From: Pistricoccus aurantiacus
Lineage (GTDB): Bacteria > Pseudomonadota > Gammaproteobacteria > Pseudomonadales > Halomonadaceae
NCBI RefSeq assembly: GCF_007954585.1
Contig: NZ_CP042382.1
Coordinates: 3,224,001-3,288,000 of the forward strand
DNA: 64,000 bases
Reading direction: 5' to 3'
The notes beneath the pieces were generated by a model. The model had not been told where the DNA came from. It saw nothing but the letters and a program-made list of their open reading frames with translations, and did not search any database. Shown here in pieces: positions 8,998 to 18,727 of the stretch. How positions within the stretch are numbered: the first letter of the stretch is position 1; each line of letters begins with the position of its first letter. Position numbers and translations under genes: made by a program.

Positions 8998-10182
8998 CTA
9001 GCGCGACGATCGTCGCCGATGGTGGGCGTAAATGGCCATGAGAATACCGAAACCCGCCAGCAAGGTCACGCTGGAGGTGCCGCCGTAGCTGACCAAGGGC
9101 AAGGGGACTCCCACCACCGGCAGAATGCCGCTGACCATGCCGACATTGACGAAAACATAGATGAAGAACGTCAAGATGATACTGCCCGCCAGCAGACGTC
9201 CGAAACTGTCCTGGGCCTGATTGGCGAGCCACAGCCCGCGCATCACGATCAACAGATACAGGCATAGCACCAGCAGCATGCCGAACAGACCGAATTCCTC
9301 CCCCAGCACCGCGACGATGAAATCCGTGTGACGCTCCGGCAGGAATTCCAGCTGGGACTGGGTGCCCTGCAGCCATCCCTTGCCCCAGATACCGCCGCTG
9401 CCAAGCGCCGTGGTGGACTGAATGATATTCCAGCCGGCGCCCAGCGGGTCGCTCTCCGGATGCAGAAACGTCAACACCCGCTGGCGCTGGTAGTTGTGCA
9501 TGGTGAACCAAAGAAGCGGCAGCGCGCCGCCGATCAGCACGCCGAGAAACAGGATGAAACGCCAGGTCAGGCCCGCCAGCAGTACCACGAACATGCCGGC
9601 GCAAGCCACCAGCAGCGCGGTGCCCAGATCCGGCTGCCGGGCGATCAGGATCACCGGCGCCGCCATGATCAGCGCGCATACCCCCAGATCCGCGAAGCTC
9701 GGCGGCAGATGGCGCCGGGCCAGATAGGTCGCCACCATCATCGGCATGGCAAGCTTCATCAGCTCGGAGGGCTGAAAGCGCATGAGGCCAGGAATGACCA
9801 GCCAGCGCTGAGCGCCCATGCCGATGTCGCCCATGATTTCCACGGCGACCAGCATGGCCAGAGTCAACCCATAGACCAGCGGCGTCCAGCGCATCAGCGT
9901 GCGAGGCGTAAGCTGGGCAATGATGCCCATGGCCGCCAGCGCCACGCCCAGCCGGCTGGTCTGGGCGATCACCGTCGCCATGCGCTGGCCGCTGGCGCTG
10001 TACAGCACGACCAGTCCGCCCGCCAGCAGCAGCAGAAGCATCAGCATCAGCCAAGGATCGAGGGACAGGCGATCCCACAGGCTGCGACGCCCCGCCATGC
10101 TGCCCGGCGGCGCCCCCAGCAGGCGTCGTGATGCGTGGTGAGCCGCGAAAGGAGGCCTGTTTGCCAACGTCGTCAGTCCCAT
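8998..10182 (-). CDS. rodA: peptidoglycan glycosyltransferase RodA
   Basis: SEDS-family polymerase of the elongasome, working with PBP2 to build lateral cell wall. Ten or so membrane segments are visible, together with the SEDS stretches YSASGQ, QPDLGTAL, HPESDPLGAGWNIIQS and ERHTDFIVAVLGEEFG. The start at 10182 shares one base with the mrdA stop (TGATG). An ATG at 10098 (MAGRRSLWDRLSLDP) matches the E. coli N-terminus more closely and would give 366 residues, so the first 28 residues are uncertain. Confidence 0.94.
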   Translation of the reverse strand: MGLTTLANRPPFAAHHASRRLLGAPPGSMAGRRSLWDRLSLDPWLMLMLLLLLAGGLVVLYSASGQRMATVIAQTSRLGVALAAMGIIAQLTPRTLMRWTPLVYGLTLAMLVAVEIMGDIGMGAQRWLVIPGLMRFQPSELMKLAMPMMVATYLARRHLPPSFADLGVCALIMAAPVILIARQPDLGTALLVACAGMFVVLLAGLTWRFILFLGVLIGGALPLLWFTMHNYQRQRVLTFLHPESDPLGAGWNIIQSTTALGSGGIWGKGWLQGTQSQLEFLPERHTDFIVAVLGEEFGLFGMLLVLCLYLLIVMRGLWLANQAQDSFGRLLAGSIILTFFIYVFVNVGMVSGILPVVGVPLPLVSYGGTSSVTLLAGFGILMAIYAHHRRRSSR

Positions 10183-12104
10183 CAGCCTTCGACCCCCCCG
10201 GGAGTTTTCTGCGTCGTTACGGATGTATTGTCGTTCCCTGCCCGCTGAAGCCGCGGCAGGTGCTTGAAGTCCAGCAGCCATTTGTCCGTCATGGCCCGGG
10301 CCAGATGCGCCGCGTGACTGCTGCCGCCACCGGCGTTCTCGACGATCACCGCCACGGCGATCTGCGGATCTTCCACCGGCGCGAAGGCCATGAACAACGC
10401 ATGATCACGCAACCGTTCCGCCAGTTCCTCGGCGTTGTATTTCTCGTCCTTGCCCAGGGAAAACACCTGGGCGGTACCGGACTTGCCCGCCATGCGATAC
10501 TTGAGCCCTTGTCCGCTGCGCCGGGCGGTGCCTTCGCGGCCGGACAACACGGCTTCCATGCCGTCGATGACATCTTGCCACCAGCCAGCGTCGGCCAGTT
10601 CGATATCTGGCTCGATCTTCGTCCTGTCCATCCTCACTTCTTTATCCCCGACTCTGGCCGCCAGATGCGGCGGTACCCGATGCCCGCGATTGGCCAGCAG
10701 CGCCGTGGCGCTGGCCAGCTGCAGCGGCGTGATCTGCCAATAGCCCTGGCCGATACCCGCGGACAGGGTCTCGCCGGGATACCAGGGCATGTCGAAGCGC
10801 CCGCGCTTCCACTCCCGGGAAGGCAGCAGCCCCGGGCTTTCTCCGTAGATATCCTCGGCGACCCGCTCTCCGAATCCGAAGCGGCGCAGCTGGCGGGAAA
10901 TACCGTCGATACCCAGTTCGTGAGCCAGTGAATAAAAATAGGTGTTGTTGGAGACTTCCAGCGCCCGCTCCAGATCGACCCGTCCGTGCCCCCAGCGCAG
11001 CCAGTTGCGATAGCGCCGAGAATCGTTGGGCAACTGATAGTAACCGGGATCACGAATCGTCGTGCGCGGCGTGATCCTACCCTCGCTCAAGCCGGCGATG
11101 GCCATGAAGGGCTTGATCGTCGACCCTGGCGGGTAGTGGCCGCGGGTGGCGCGATTGAACAGCGGCAGATCGATGTCGTCCTGCAGTTCGCGATAGTTCG
11201 CCACGCTGATGCCGGTGACGAACTGATTGCTGTCGAAGCCCGGCGTCGACACCATGGCCAGGATATCGCCGGTGGCGGGTTCGATGGCGACGATCGATCC
11301 TCGGCGTCCGCCCAGCAGATCCACCGCCAGTTGCTGCATGCGCTTGTCCAGGGTCAGGGTCAGATCCTGACCGGGCACGGGATCGCTACGCTCGAGTTCC
11401 CTCAATACTCTGCCCCGGGCGTTGGTTTCGATCTTGCGTAGCCCCGCCTTGCCGTGCAGCGCGTCTTCGTAAAAGCGCTCGACCCCGGTCTTGCCGATAA
11501 AATGGGTGCCGGCATAGTTTCCCGAGTCAAGCCGCTCGAGTTCATCGGTATTGATGCGCCCCACGAAACCCAGGGCGTGGGACATGATCTCGGGGTCCGG
11601 ATAGTAGCGCAGCAGCTGCCCCTCGACCTCGACGCCGGGAAGCCGATAGCGATTGACCGCGAGCCGCGCGATCTGCCGGGCATCCAGGTCGCTCATCAAG
11701 AGCGCCGGCTGGTAGGGTCGCTGGCGCTGGCGCGAGCGTTGACGAAAGGCTTCGATCTCCTTCTCCGGAAGCTCCAGCAGTTCCGCCAGCAGTTCGAGAG
11801 TGGCATCGAGATCGTCGGCCCGCTCCCGTACCAGGGTCAGGTTGTAGGTGGGCCGATTCTCCGCCAGCAGCTCCCCGCGACGATCGAAAATCAGCCCCCG
11901 GGTGGGCGGCAGCGGCTCGACTCTTACCCGATTCTTTTCAGAGCGGGTGATATAGACATCGTGCTGCATGACCTGCAGATAGACCAACCGACTCGCCAGC
12001 ACCCCGATCAATACAAGCACCGCCAGCGCCGCCACCCAAGAGCGTACGCGAATCAGCTGCATTTCCTGATGAGCATTCTTCAGGGTGTGGCGAGGTCTAG
12101 GCAT
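10182..12104 (-). CDS. mrdA: penicillin-binding protein 2 (elongasome transpeptidase)
   Basis: Inner-membrane class B PBP that cross-links peptidoglycan during cell elongation. It has one N-terminal transmembrane helix (residues ~23-45), a PBP dimerisation region, and a transpeptidase domain with S328-T-I-K331, S385-N-N387 and K541-S-G-T. The length of 640 residues is normal (E. coli 633). It is directly coupled to rodA. The N-terminal cytoplasmic tail is basic (MPRPRHTLKN). Confidence 0.96.
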   Translation of the reverse strand: MPRPRHTLKNAHQEMQLIRVRSWVAALAVLVLIGVLASRLVYLQVMQHDVYITRSEKNRVRVEPLPPTRGLIFDRRGELLAENRPTYNLTLVRERADDLDATLELLAELLELPEKEIEAFRQRSRQRQRPYQPALLMSDLDARQIARLAVNRYRLPGVEVEGQLLRYYPDPEIMSHALGFVGRINTDELERLDSGNYAGTHFIGKTGVERFYEDALHGKAGLRKIETNARGRVLRELERSDPVPGQDLTLTLDKRMQQLAVDLLGGRRGSIVAIEPATGDILAMVSTPGFDSNQFVTGISVANYRELQDDIDLPLFNRATRGHYPPGSTIKPFMAIAGLSEGRITPRTTIRDPGYYQLPNDSRRYRNWLRWGHGRVDLERALEVSNNTYFYSLAHELGIDGISRQLRRFGFGERVAEDIYGESPGLLPSREWKRGRFDMPWYPGETLSAGIGQGYWQITPLQLASATALLANRGHRVPPHLAARVGDKEVRMDRTKIEPDIELADAGWWQDVIDGMEAVLSGREGTARRSGQGLKYRMAGKSGTAQVFSLGKDEKYNAEELAERLRDHALFMAFAPVEDPQIAVAVIVENAGGGSSHAAHLARAMTDKWLLDFKHLPRLQRAGNDNTSVTTQKTPGGVEG

Positions 12105-12308
12105 GGTTGGGGCTAGGTATACCGAAAACTATTCGAGGGCAGCAAAACGCGAGGCGCGACATGGAGGCACAATACCAGATCAGGACCATCCTTAGACTTA
12201 GAAAAACCAGAAAAAATAGCGCATTTAGATAAGACGCCTGATTCAAACTTACGAACGGTCAGATTTCATCCATGTCTGGCCGGCGTAAAACGCAAAATGA
12301 ACATGCGC

Positions 12309-12776
12309 TCAGCGATGATAAGGATGGCCGACCAGCAGGGTCCAGGCACGATACAGCTGCTCAGCCAGGATCAGTCGAACCAGGGGATGTGGCAAGGTCA
12401 ACGGAGACAGCGACCAGCACTGATCCACGCCGGCGGTCAGCACCGGGTCCAGCCCGTCCGGCCCCCCCACCAGCAGGGCAACATCGCGCCCTTCCAGACG
12501 CCAGAGATCCGCTTCTTTCGCCAGCCGCTCGGTGCTCCAGGGCTGGCCCTTGACCTCCAGAGCAACCCGATGCTCGTTGTCCCGCAGTCGCTCGCGCATG
12601 CGCGCGCCCTCTTGCGCCACCGCCCGGGTCACGTCCGTATGCTTGCCGCGGCTACCCAGGGCGATCTCGTGGATTTCCAGGGAAAAGTCTCGAGGCAGGC
12701 GTTTGCGGTATTCCTCGACGCCCTGTTCGACCCAGGCGGGCATGCGTGTGCCTACCGCCAGAAGGCGTATCTTCAC
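12309..12776 (-). CDS. rlmH: 23S rRNA pseudouridine-1915 N3-methyltransferase
   Basis: SPOUT-class methyltransferase acting on pseudouridine 1915 of 23S rRNA in the 70S ribosome. The 155-residue length matches E. coli RlmH exactly. Conserved pieces are [15 protein letters not shown], the SAM-binding knot [10 protein letters not shown] and the C-terminal [19 protein letters not shown] with HPYHR. The start overlaps the rsfS stop as ATGA. About 200 bp without a recognised gene separate it from mrdA. Confidence 0.96.
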   Translation of the reverse strand: MKIRLLAVGTRMPAWVEQGVEEYRKRLPRDFSLEIHEIALGSRGKHTDVTRAVAQEGARMRERLRDNEHRVALEVKGQPWSTERLAKEADLWRLEGRDVALLVGGPDGLDPVLTAGVDQCWSLSPLTLPHPLVRLILAEQLYRAWTLLVGHPYHR

Positions 12777-13138
12777 CCCTGGCTGCCGCTGCGCTGCATT
12801 TCGTCCAGATCACTGGGCAGATCCGACCAAAGCCGCTCCAGATCATAAAGCTGGCGGGTTTCCGGCATCATGACGTGAACCACCACGTTGCCCAGGTCCA
12901 CCAGCACCCAGTCCGCGCCGTTCTTGCCCTCGACCCCCAGGGGCATGACGCCTTCCTGCTTGGCTCGCTCTACCACGTTGTTGGCCAGAGCGGACACATG
13001 GCGGCTGGAAGTTCCGCTGGCGACCATCATCAGGTCGGTGACGCTGATCAGACGGGAGACGTCGAGGGTGGCGATATCCTTGGCCTTGAGCTCTTCCAGG
13101 GCGTCGATTACTAGGGTCTTGAGCGCATCGTTATGCAT
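12773..13138 (-). CDS. rsfS: ribosomal silencing factor RsfS
   Basis: Binds ribosomal protein L14 (uL14) and blocks subunit joining when nutrients are low. The 121 residues show the family core: [10 protein letters not shown] near residue 20, [24 protein letters not shown], and [15 protein letters not shown]. The start has GAGGTG at the usual spacing. It is followed by rlmH with a four-base overlap, the standard rsfS-rlmH pair. Confidence 0.95.
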   Translation of the reverse strand: MHNDALKTLVIDALEELKAKDIATLDVSRLISVTDLMMVASGTSSRHVSALANNVVERAKQEGVMPLGVEGKNGADWVLVDLGNVVVHVMMPETRQLYDLERLWSDLPSDLDEMQRSGSQG

Positions 13139-13254
13139 GGCACCTCTTTGTATTGTCTTGAAAAAGATTCATATTTGACTCGATTCGGGCATTCTACTGA
13201 GTTTGACGCTATCGCGGCAGTATCGATCCTCTGGAAAAGAAAATCTTTGGGCTA

Positions 13255-13298
13255 TTTCAAAACAGTTCATTTTCAAAACAGCTCATCTTCAAAATAGT
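13255..13298. repeat. 16-bp tandem repeat at the 3' edge of nadD
   Basis: Two full units, CAGTTCATTTTCAAAA (13263-13278) and CAGCTCATCTTCAAAA (13279-13294), preceded by a half unit TTTCAAAA and followed by TAGTTCATC, which runs into the nadD stop region. The units differ at two positions. The AT-rich repeat lies between nadD and rsfS; no function is evident. Confidence 0.75.
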
Positions 13299-13994
13299 TC
13301 ATCGGCGCTGGACCGCACAGTGACGAAGTCCTGAATAGAGCCCTTGCATCTGGATATGTTCAATCACCGAAAGGGGCAGGAGATAGCGCACGCTGCGTTC
13401 TTCCAGCAGGCATTGGCGAATATGGGTGGCGGAAATCGCCAGGCGGCTGGGGAGCGCCAGCCTCAGCCAGCCGCCCCGAGGGGATTGCATGAGCTCGTCG
13501 CCGCTTCGTGCCTCGCGACCCTCGACCAGTGCTCTGACCGCTTGCGGCAGCTCATCCTCATGATCCGGGCGGTCCACCACCACCAGATGCGCCAGCTCGA
13601 AAAGCCGCTGCGGCTGATACCAGCGGTGCAGGGAAAGAAAGGCATCATGGCCCAGCATCATGATCAGCCGCGCCCGCGGCCCGTACTCCTCTCGCAGACT
13701 CGCCAGGGTATCCACGGAATAGGATGGCCCCTCCCGACGTAGCTCCCGATCGTCGGCGACGAGCCCCGGCGCACCCTCGACACCCAGGCGCAGCATGCTC
13801 AGACGCTGATCGCTGGAAACCCCCGGCGCTTCGCGGTGCGGCGGCACATGGGCGGGAATCATGTGCAGGCGATCGAGCCCCAGCGCCTCGCTCAGCTCGA
13901 CGGCACTGCGCAAGTGGCCGTGATGCACTGGATCGAAGGTGCCGCCGAACATGCCGATACGCGGCGGGCGGTTTTCCCTCTCGGATTCAGCCAC
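13299..13994 (-). CDS. nadD: nicotinate-nucleotide adenylyltransferase
   Basis: Makes nicotinate adenine dinucleotide from NaMN and ATP in NAD synthesis. [12 protein letters not shown] near residue 17 carries the HxGH nucleotidyltransferase motif, and ISATHIR near residue 190 is the C-terminal ISSTxxR-like motif. The predicted start is GTG at 13994, inside the last codons of proA (8-base overlap). The length of 231 is slightly above E. coli NadD (213) because of ~12 N-terminal residues before the first beta strand. Confidence 0.93.
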   Translation of the reverse strand: MAESERENRPPRIGMFGGTFDPVHHGHLRSAVELSEALGLDRLHMIPAHVPPHREAPGVSSDQRLSMLRLGVEGAPGLVADDRELRREGPSYSVDTLASLREEYGPRARLIMMLGHDAFLSLHRWYQPQRLFELAHLVVVDRPDHEDELPQAVRALVEGREARSGDELMQSPRGGWLRLALPSRLAISATHIRQCLLEERSVRYLLPLSVIEHIQMQGLYSGLRHCAVQRR

Positions 13995-15336
13995 GGATCT
14001 GCCCGTCTCCCAACACCACGTACTTGCGGGTAGTCAACCCTTCCAGACCGACCGGCCCCCGGGCGTGCAGCTTGTCCGTGGAGATGCCGATCTCGGCCCC
14101 CAGCCCGTACTCGAAGCCGTCGGCGAAGCGCGTGGAGGCGTTGACCATCACCGAGCTCGAATCCACCTCCGCCAGGAAGCGTCGGGCCAGGGTGTAATTT
14201 TCGGTGACGATGGCATCCGTGTGGTGGGAACCGAAGCGCTCGATATGCGCGATCGCTTCATTCATGCCGTCCACCACTTTTATGGCCAGCACCGGCGCCA
14301 GATATTCCGCGCCCCAGTCCGACTCGCCCGCGCTGACGATATCGCCCAGGATATGACAGGTCTGTTCGCAGCCGCGCAGCTCCACCTCGTGTTCCGCATA
14401 GGCTTCCGCCAGGGCCGGGAGCAGTACTTCGGCGATCGGCGCATCCAGCAGCAGGGTTTCCATGGTATTGCAGGTACCGTAGCGCTGGGTCTTGGCGTTG
14501 ACGGCGATGGCCAGCGCCTTGTCGAGGTCCGCCGTGGCGTCCACGTAGACATGGCAGACACCGTCAAGGTGCTTGATGACCGGCACCCGTGCCTCCCGGG
14601 AGATCCGCTCGATCAGCGACTTCCCTCCCCGAGGAATGATCACGTCGACGAATTCTTCCATGCGAATCAGGTGACCCACCGCCTCTCGATCCGTGGTTGC
14701 CACCACCTGGACCGTCGCCGGGGGTAGACCGGCCTCGCTCAGCCCCCCCTGAATACAGGCGGCGATCGCCGCGTTGCTGTCGCGGGCTTCGGAGCCGCCG
14801 CGCAAGATGCAAGCGTTGCCGGATTTCAGGCACAGGCTGGCGGCTTCCACGGTGACATTGGGCCGGGACTCGTAGATGATACCGATCACCCCCAGAGGCA
14901 CTCGCATCTGTCCGACCTGAATGCCGCTGGGGCGGGAGCGAAGGCCGTCGATCTCGCCCACCGGATCCGGCAGCCCGGCGACCTGGGAGAGGCCTTCGAT
15001 CATGGCGTCGATCCGCGAGTCGTCGAGGGCCAGGCGATCTAGCAGCGCCGCTTCGAGCCCGACTTCTTCGCCACGCTGGAGATCCGCCCGGTTGGCGTCC
15101 AGCAGGTCTTGACGCGAAGCTTCCAGATGACGGGCGATGGCTTGCAAGGCGGCATTCTTGGTGGCAGTGTCCTGGCGCCGTAGCAAGGTGGCTGCGTGAC
15201 GCGCCTCCTGACCCATTAGTTGCATATATCTGCCAACGTCAGCATGGTTAAACTCATTACGAGTGCTATGCTCATGGGCTTGCGAATCACCATGGGCACG
15301 AGATTCGGCATGGGTTTGAAACTTGGATGGGGGCAT
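13987..15336 (-). CDS. proA: gamma-glutamyl phosphate reductase
   Basis: NADPH-dependent reduction of gamma-glutamyl phosphate in proline synthesis. It is an aldehyde-dehydrogenase-like fold with the catalytic Cys in [13 protein letters not shown] and the nucleotide-binding [16 protein letters not shown]. coli ProA has 417 residues; this frame gives 449. The extra ~37 residues (polar, His-rich, before [11 protein letters not shown]) do not match the family, so the true start may be the ATG at 15225, although no better ribosome site is seen there. It is the first gene of the long leftward block; proB is not adjacent. Confidence 0.92.
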   Translation of the reverse strand: MPPSKFQTHAESRAHGDSQAHEHSTRNEFNHADVGRYMQLMGQEARHAATLLRRQDTATKNAALQAIARHLEASRQDLLDANRADLQRGEEVGLEAALLDRLALDDSRIDAMIEGLSQVAGLPDPVGEIDGLRSRPSGIQVGQMRVPLGVIGIIYESRPNVTVEAASLCLKSGNACILRGGSEARDSNAAIAACIQGGLSEAGLPPATVQVVATTDREAVGHLIRMEEFVDVIIPRGGKSLIERISREARVPVIKHLDGVCHVYVDATADLDKALAIAVNAKTQRYGTCNTMETLLLDAPIAEVLLPALAEAYAEHEVELRGCEQTCHILGDIVSAGESDWGAEYLAPVLAIKVVDGMNEAIAHIERFGSHHTDAIVTENYTLARRFLAEVDSSSVMVNASTRFADGFEYGLGAEIGISTDKLHARGPVGLEGLTTRKYVVLGDGQIRG

Positions 15337-15482
15337 ACTGGAAGCACTCTCCTGGACGTTTGACGACCCGCTATTTTAGCTGCGGCTGTCAAGAAGACCC
15401 CGGCCAGCCTCATGGTTCGCGGCATACTGGTGTTTCGGGCAACGGCTGGGAAAATTTCGACTAGAGATCAATCATAAGGCGC

Positions 15483-16373
15483 ATGGACAGCAAGTACAAA
15501 GCCGGGCTGAATCGGCTCACGATACTGATCGCCGCCGCGCTGCTCGCATGGCTCGCTGGCCGTGCTCCCAGCGCGCTCGCGACGGTCTTGCTGGGGCTGG
15601 CGGTGATCTGGCTACTGGCGACCGCCACCCAGATCGGCGCGAGTCACCGCTGGCCGACCCGCGCGCCCTGGCAGCTGGTGATGGGTCTGCTACTGGCCGC
15701 CCTGCTATGGTTCGAGCCGGCAACCTATGCCGCCTGGCTATGGGGCTTTCCAGTACTCTTGATGCTGCCGCAGCCGCGCTGGTCCGCGGCGACTTTCGTG
15801 CTGCTGGCGATGCTTGCCTGGTATCAGGTGCAGCAGACGTTGATCGACGACGGCAACGGCATTCAGGGCCTGTTCGTCGGGCTTTTGCTGTTCGTTCTAA
15901 TGGTGCTTGGCCAGGGCCGGGCGATGAAGCTGATTCCGCTTTGGCAGCGCATCAAGCAACGGCGGCGGCTCCTGCCGCGAACTCGCCTGTGGTCGGAACT
16001 TCAACTGGCGGAAGACCTGCCTCGGGAAATCGCTCGCTGCCAGCGTGAAGGATCCCATGCGGATCTGCTGCTGCTGCAGGTTCCTCGGCACCAGTACTGG
16101 GCGGTGGTGGAGCAGTGCAATCTCAGCATTCATGAATTCGAGCACTGCTATCGGCTGGATCGCGAAACCCTGGCGGTCATCCTGATCAACCGCGATACAG
16201 AGCAGGCTCTCCAGCGGCGGCATACGCTGATGGAAAGCTTCTCCGCTGCATCTCGAGCGCGCATTGTCAAGCTGGCTTCCTCGTTGTCTCTCGACGCCGA
16301 GCATCAGGCGCTCAAGCAGCAATCCGTCCCCCTGCGGGTCGACGAGGAACCCCGACAAGAGGCCGAGCCGTGA
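15483..16373 (+). CDS. membrane protein with degenerate GGDEF-like domain (first of pair)
   Basis: A 296-residue protein that I do not recognise as a named family. Residues ~10-150 form five or six hydrophobic segments. Residues ~165-285 read like a remnant diguanylate cyclase fold: an ELQLAEDLPREIARCQREGS helix, a strand LLLLQV, and CYRLDRETLAVILINRDTEQALQRR, where the active-site GGDEF strand-turn-strand would be. The position of GGDEF reads LDRET, so cyclase activity is not expected. The stop overlaps the GTG start of the next gene (GTGA). Similar architecture in both genes suggests an ancient duplication and a shared regulatory role. Confidence 0.6.
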   Translation: MDSKYKAGLNRLTILIAAALLAWLAGRAPSALATVLLGLAVIWLLATATQIGASHRWPTRAPWQLVMGLLLAALLWFEPATYAAWLWGFPVLLMLPQPRWSAATFVLLAMLAWYQVQQTLIDDGNGIQGLFVGLLLFVLMVLGQGRAMKLIPLWQRIKQRRRLLPRTRLWSELQLAEDLPREIARCQREGSHADLLLLQVPRHQYWAVVEQCNLSIHEFEHCYRLDRETLAVILINRDTEQALQRRHTLMESFSAASRARIVKLASSLSLDAEHQALKQQSVPLRVDEEPRQEAEP

Positions 16374-17314
16374 TCGAACGCAACGCGCCCTGGCCGAACC
16401 GGCTCATCGCCCTGGTCTATGTCTTCGGCATCCTGGTCATGGGCGGATATGCGCTATGGCACTATTTGATGGGGGACTACGGGCGCATCCTGCTGCCGGC
16501 GGTACTGACACTGCTGATGGCCGGTGCGGTGGTGCTGCGCCTGAGCAATCATCACGCCCGCTACCTGTCGAGCTACCTCGCGCTGTTCAGCTGCTATCTG
16601 CTTTGTGCCGTGGAACTGGCTCGCCTGCCCGGCGACCCGGGCTTGTGGAGCGGCCTTCCGCCGGTGCTGGCAATCCTGATGCTGCCGCTGGTGCCCGCGC
16701 TACTGTTGAACGTGCTGCTGGCCCCGGTATGGCTGGTGCTGCTGGGTCTGGAGCTCCCCGATCTCGATTCCCTGCTGACCTACGCGGCGCTGGTGATCAC
16801 CGGCGCCCTGGCACCTTGGGAAAAGTATCGTCAGCGGGCGCTGGATATCCTGACCTCGCCCATGGACCAGGAGTGCAGCGCCTTAAGCACTACCGCCATC
16901 GTCGAGCAATTGCACGGTGAGCATCAGCGCGCTCAGTTGATGGGGCGGCCCCTCAGCGTGCTGGTCATCCATCTTCCCCAGCTGAAGATGGCCCAGGAGC
17001 AGTTCGGCGTTCAACTGCGTGGATCGTTGCTCGAGTGCTTCTGCCAGGTGGTCAGACAGGTAGGGCGAACCCAGGATCGTCTGGGGCGAACCCAGGCGTC
17101 CCTGTTCTGGCTGATTCTTCCCGGCACCCCGGCCAAGGGCGCCGAACACTTGCAGTACCGCCTGCTGGACGCGCTCAACGGAATGATCCTGGTGGATACC
17201 GTGGCCATCACCGCCAATGCAGGCATCTGTACCCTGCGCGCCGGCGAGACGTCGACGAGTTTCGAGACACGACTCAGGATCAAGGAGCAACATCTACTGG
17301 AGGCACGCACTTGA
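16370..17314 (+). CDS. membrane protein with degenerate GGDEF-like domain (second of pair)
   Basis: A 314-residue protein starting with GTG at 16370, overlapping the previous stop by four bases. It has about six transmembrane segments in residues ~10-150, then a cytoplasmic region resembling a diguanylate cyclase. The region has a helix EQLHGEHQRAQLMGRPLS, the strand VLVIHL, and DRLGRTQASLFWLILPGTPAKGAEHLQ, where GGDEF is replaced by LGRTQ. The end (AITANAGICTLRAGE) recalls the 'S.G.A' strand of GGDEF domains. The catalytic acidic residues are missing, so a non-catalytic sensing or partner role is inferred. It precedes the DedA-PAP2 gene in the same operon. Confidence 0.6.
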   Translation: MIERNAPWPNRLIALVYVFGILVMGGYALWHYLMGDYGRILLPAVLTLLMAGAVVLRLSNHHARYLSSYLALFSCYLLCAVELARLPGDPGLWSGLPPVLAILMLPLVPALLLNVLLAPVWLVLLGLELPDLDSLLTYAALVITGALAPWEKYRQRALDILTSPMDQECSALSTTAIVEQLHGEHQRAQLMGRPLSVLVIHLPQLKMAQEQFGVQLRGSLLECFCQVVRQVGRTQDRLGRTQASLFWLILPGTPAKGAEHLQYRLLDALNGMILVDTVAITANAGICTLRAGETSTSFETRLRIKEQHLLEART

Positions 17315-18717
17315 ATCTTGTGGAATGGTTCTACGCCCAGGCGTTTTCTCCGGGAATGCTGCTTGCGCTGATTGCCGTCGTTTCTCTCGTGGAGAGTCTC
17401 GCTCTGGTCGGTCTGGCGGTGCCCGGCGTGGTGCTGATCACCGCCCTGGCTTCCCTGGCGGGCCATCAGGATATCGCCGCTGCCTTGATACTCTTGGCGG
17501 CCTTTGGGGGGGCGGTGGTCGGCGATGGATTGAGCTTTGCCCTGGGGAGCACCCAGCGCCAGCGCATCCCCGACATGTGGCCGTTTCGGCGTCATCCTCA
17601 TTGGCTGGAGAGCGGCATCGGCTTCTTCGAACGCTATGGCAGCCTGTCCATCGTCTTCGCGCGTTTTGTCGGGCCGGTCAGACCGATCGTCCCCCTGGTG
17701 GCGGGCATGCTGTACATGCCCACCTGGAAATTCCTCTGGGCCAATGTCGGCTCCGCCCTGCTCTGGGCGCCCACCTATGTGCTGCCCGGCTATCTGCTGG
17801 GCCGCAACTGGCAGCGCCTGGTTGATATCCCCCCCGGCGCCGAGCGCTGGCTAAGCGTACTCGCGATTTGCGTGGTGGTGCTGGCGCTGGGCTTTTCCCT
17901 GCTGCGCCATCAGTTGACCCGGCGGGGTCGCCTGTATCGGCTGACCGCCAACCTCGCCCGCCGCTACCCTGCCACTCGCCGACTCTGGATAGCCATGCAA
18001 GCCCCCCGCCCCAGCGGGGAATTCCCCCTGGCCTCCCTGAGCCTGCTGATGCTTTCGCTGCTTGCGCTATGCCTGTGGACGCTGCTGGTGCTCGAATCCA
18101 ACGGTCCTCTCGCCATGGACCTTCAGGTCAAGGCGCTCTTCGACCAGTGGCAGTCTCCCTTGCTGGTCACCCTGGGAGGCTACCTGGCGGAAGCCGGCGA
18201 CACCCTGGGGGTGGTAGCGCTGATCCTGCCCTGGCTTCTGTGGCTGCTCTGGGCCCGGCATCTTTCCGCCTTTCTACACCTGTGCGCCGGGCTGGGGGGC
18301 ATCGCCGTCGCCAACACCCTGTTCAAGCAACTGGTGGGCCGGGCGCGACCGGATACCCCGGACTATCTGACCGGCTCTTTTTCCTACCCAAGCGCTCACA
18401 GCTCCACCGCCATCGTGCTGTATGGCCTGGCGGCGGCGTTCATCGCTCAGGAGCTGCCCTATCGCCAGCGCATCTGGGCATACTGGATCGCCATCGCGAT
18501 CTGCGTACCCATGGCCCTGTCGCGGCTGATGATCGGGGTGCACTGGACAAGTGACCTGATCGGCGGAGCCCTGCTGGGCCTGGTGGTCTGTGGCCTGGTG
18601 CGGGTCAGCTATCACCGCTTCGCCCATCGCTCCTTGGCGGACGCGCCCTGGATGGCCTTGGGAGTTGCCTCCCTCGGGCTGCTGACGCTGCGTCTTGCGC
18701 TGCTGCCACCGGTATGA
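17311..18717 (+). CDS. DedA-PAP2 fusion membrane protein
   Basis: 468 residues. Residues ~1-200 are a DedA/VTT domain, with GDGLSFALGS, the FFERYGSLSIVFARFVGPVRPIVPLVAG signature region and GSALLWAPTYVLPGYLLG. Residues ~235-465 are a PAP2 phosphatase with KQLVGRARP, PSAHS and SRLMIGVHWTSD, all key His and Arg residues present. DedA proteins are implicated in lipid-carrier transport and PAP2 enzymes in dephosphorylating lipid pyrophosphates, so a link to undecaprenyl phosphate recycling is plausible but unproven. The start is TTG at 17311, with GGAGG seven bases upstream and a TTGA overlap with the previous gene; the frame is open earlier. Confidence 0.85.
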   Translation: MNLVEWFYAQAFSPGMLLALIAVVSLVESLALVGLAVPGVVLITALASLAGHQDIAAALILLAAFGGAVVGDGLSFALGSTQRQRIPDMWPFRRHPHWLESGIGFFERYGSLSIVFARFVGPVRPIVPLVAGMLYMPTWKFLWANVGSALLWAPTYVLPGYLLGRNWQRLVDIPPGAERWLSVLAICVVVLALGFSLLRHQLTRRGRLYRLTANLARRYPATRRLWIAMQAPRPSGEFPLASLSLLMLSLLALCLWTLLVLESNGPLAMDLQVKALFDQWQSPLLVTLGGYLAEAGDTLGVVALILPWLLWLLWARHLSAFLHLCAGLGGIAVANTLFKQLVGRARPDTPDYLTGSFSYPSAHSSTAIVLYGLAAAFIAQELPYRQRIWAYWIAIAICVPMALSRLMIGVHWTSDLIGGALLGLVVCGLVRVSYHRFAHRSLADAPWMALGVASLGLLTLRLALLPPV

Positions 18718-18727
18718 GCGCGCCGGG

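Noticed and set aside
7865-10078. A 737-codon open frame joining mltB to sequence upstream
   Set aside because: The upstream part is a shifted frame of rodA on the same strand; only the 3' half matches a protein, which has its own signal peptide and start at 8956.
15226-15336. His-rich N-terminal extension of ProA as a new domain
   Set aside because: It matches no ProA and most likely comes from a start called too early; kept only as an alternative start.
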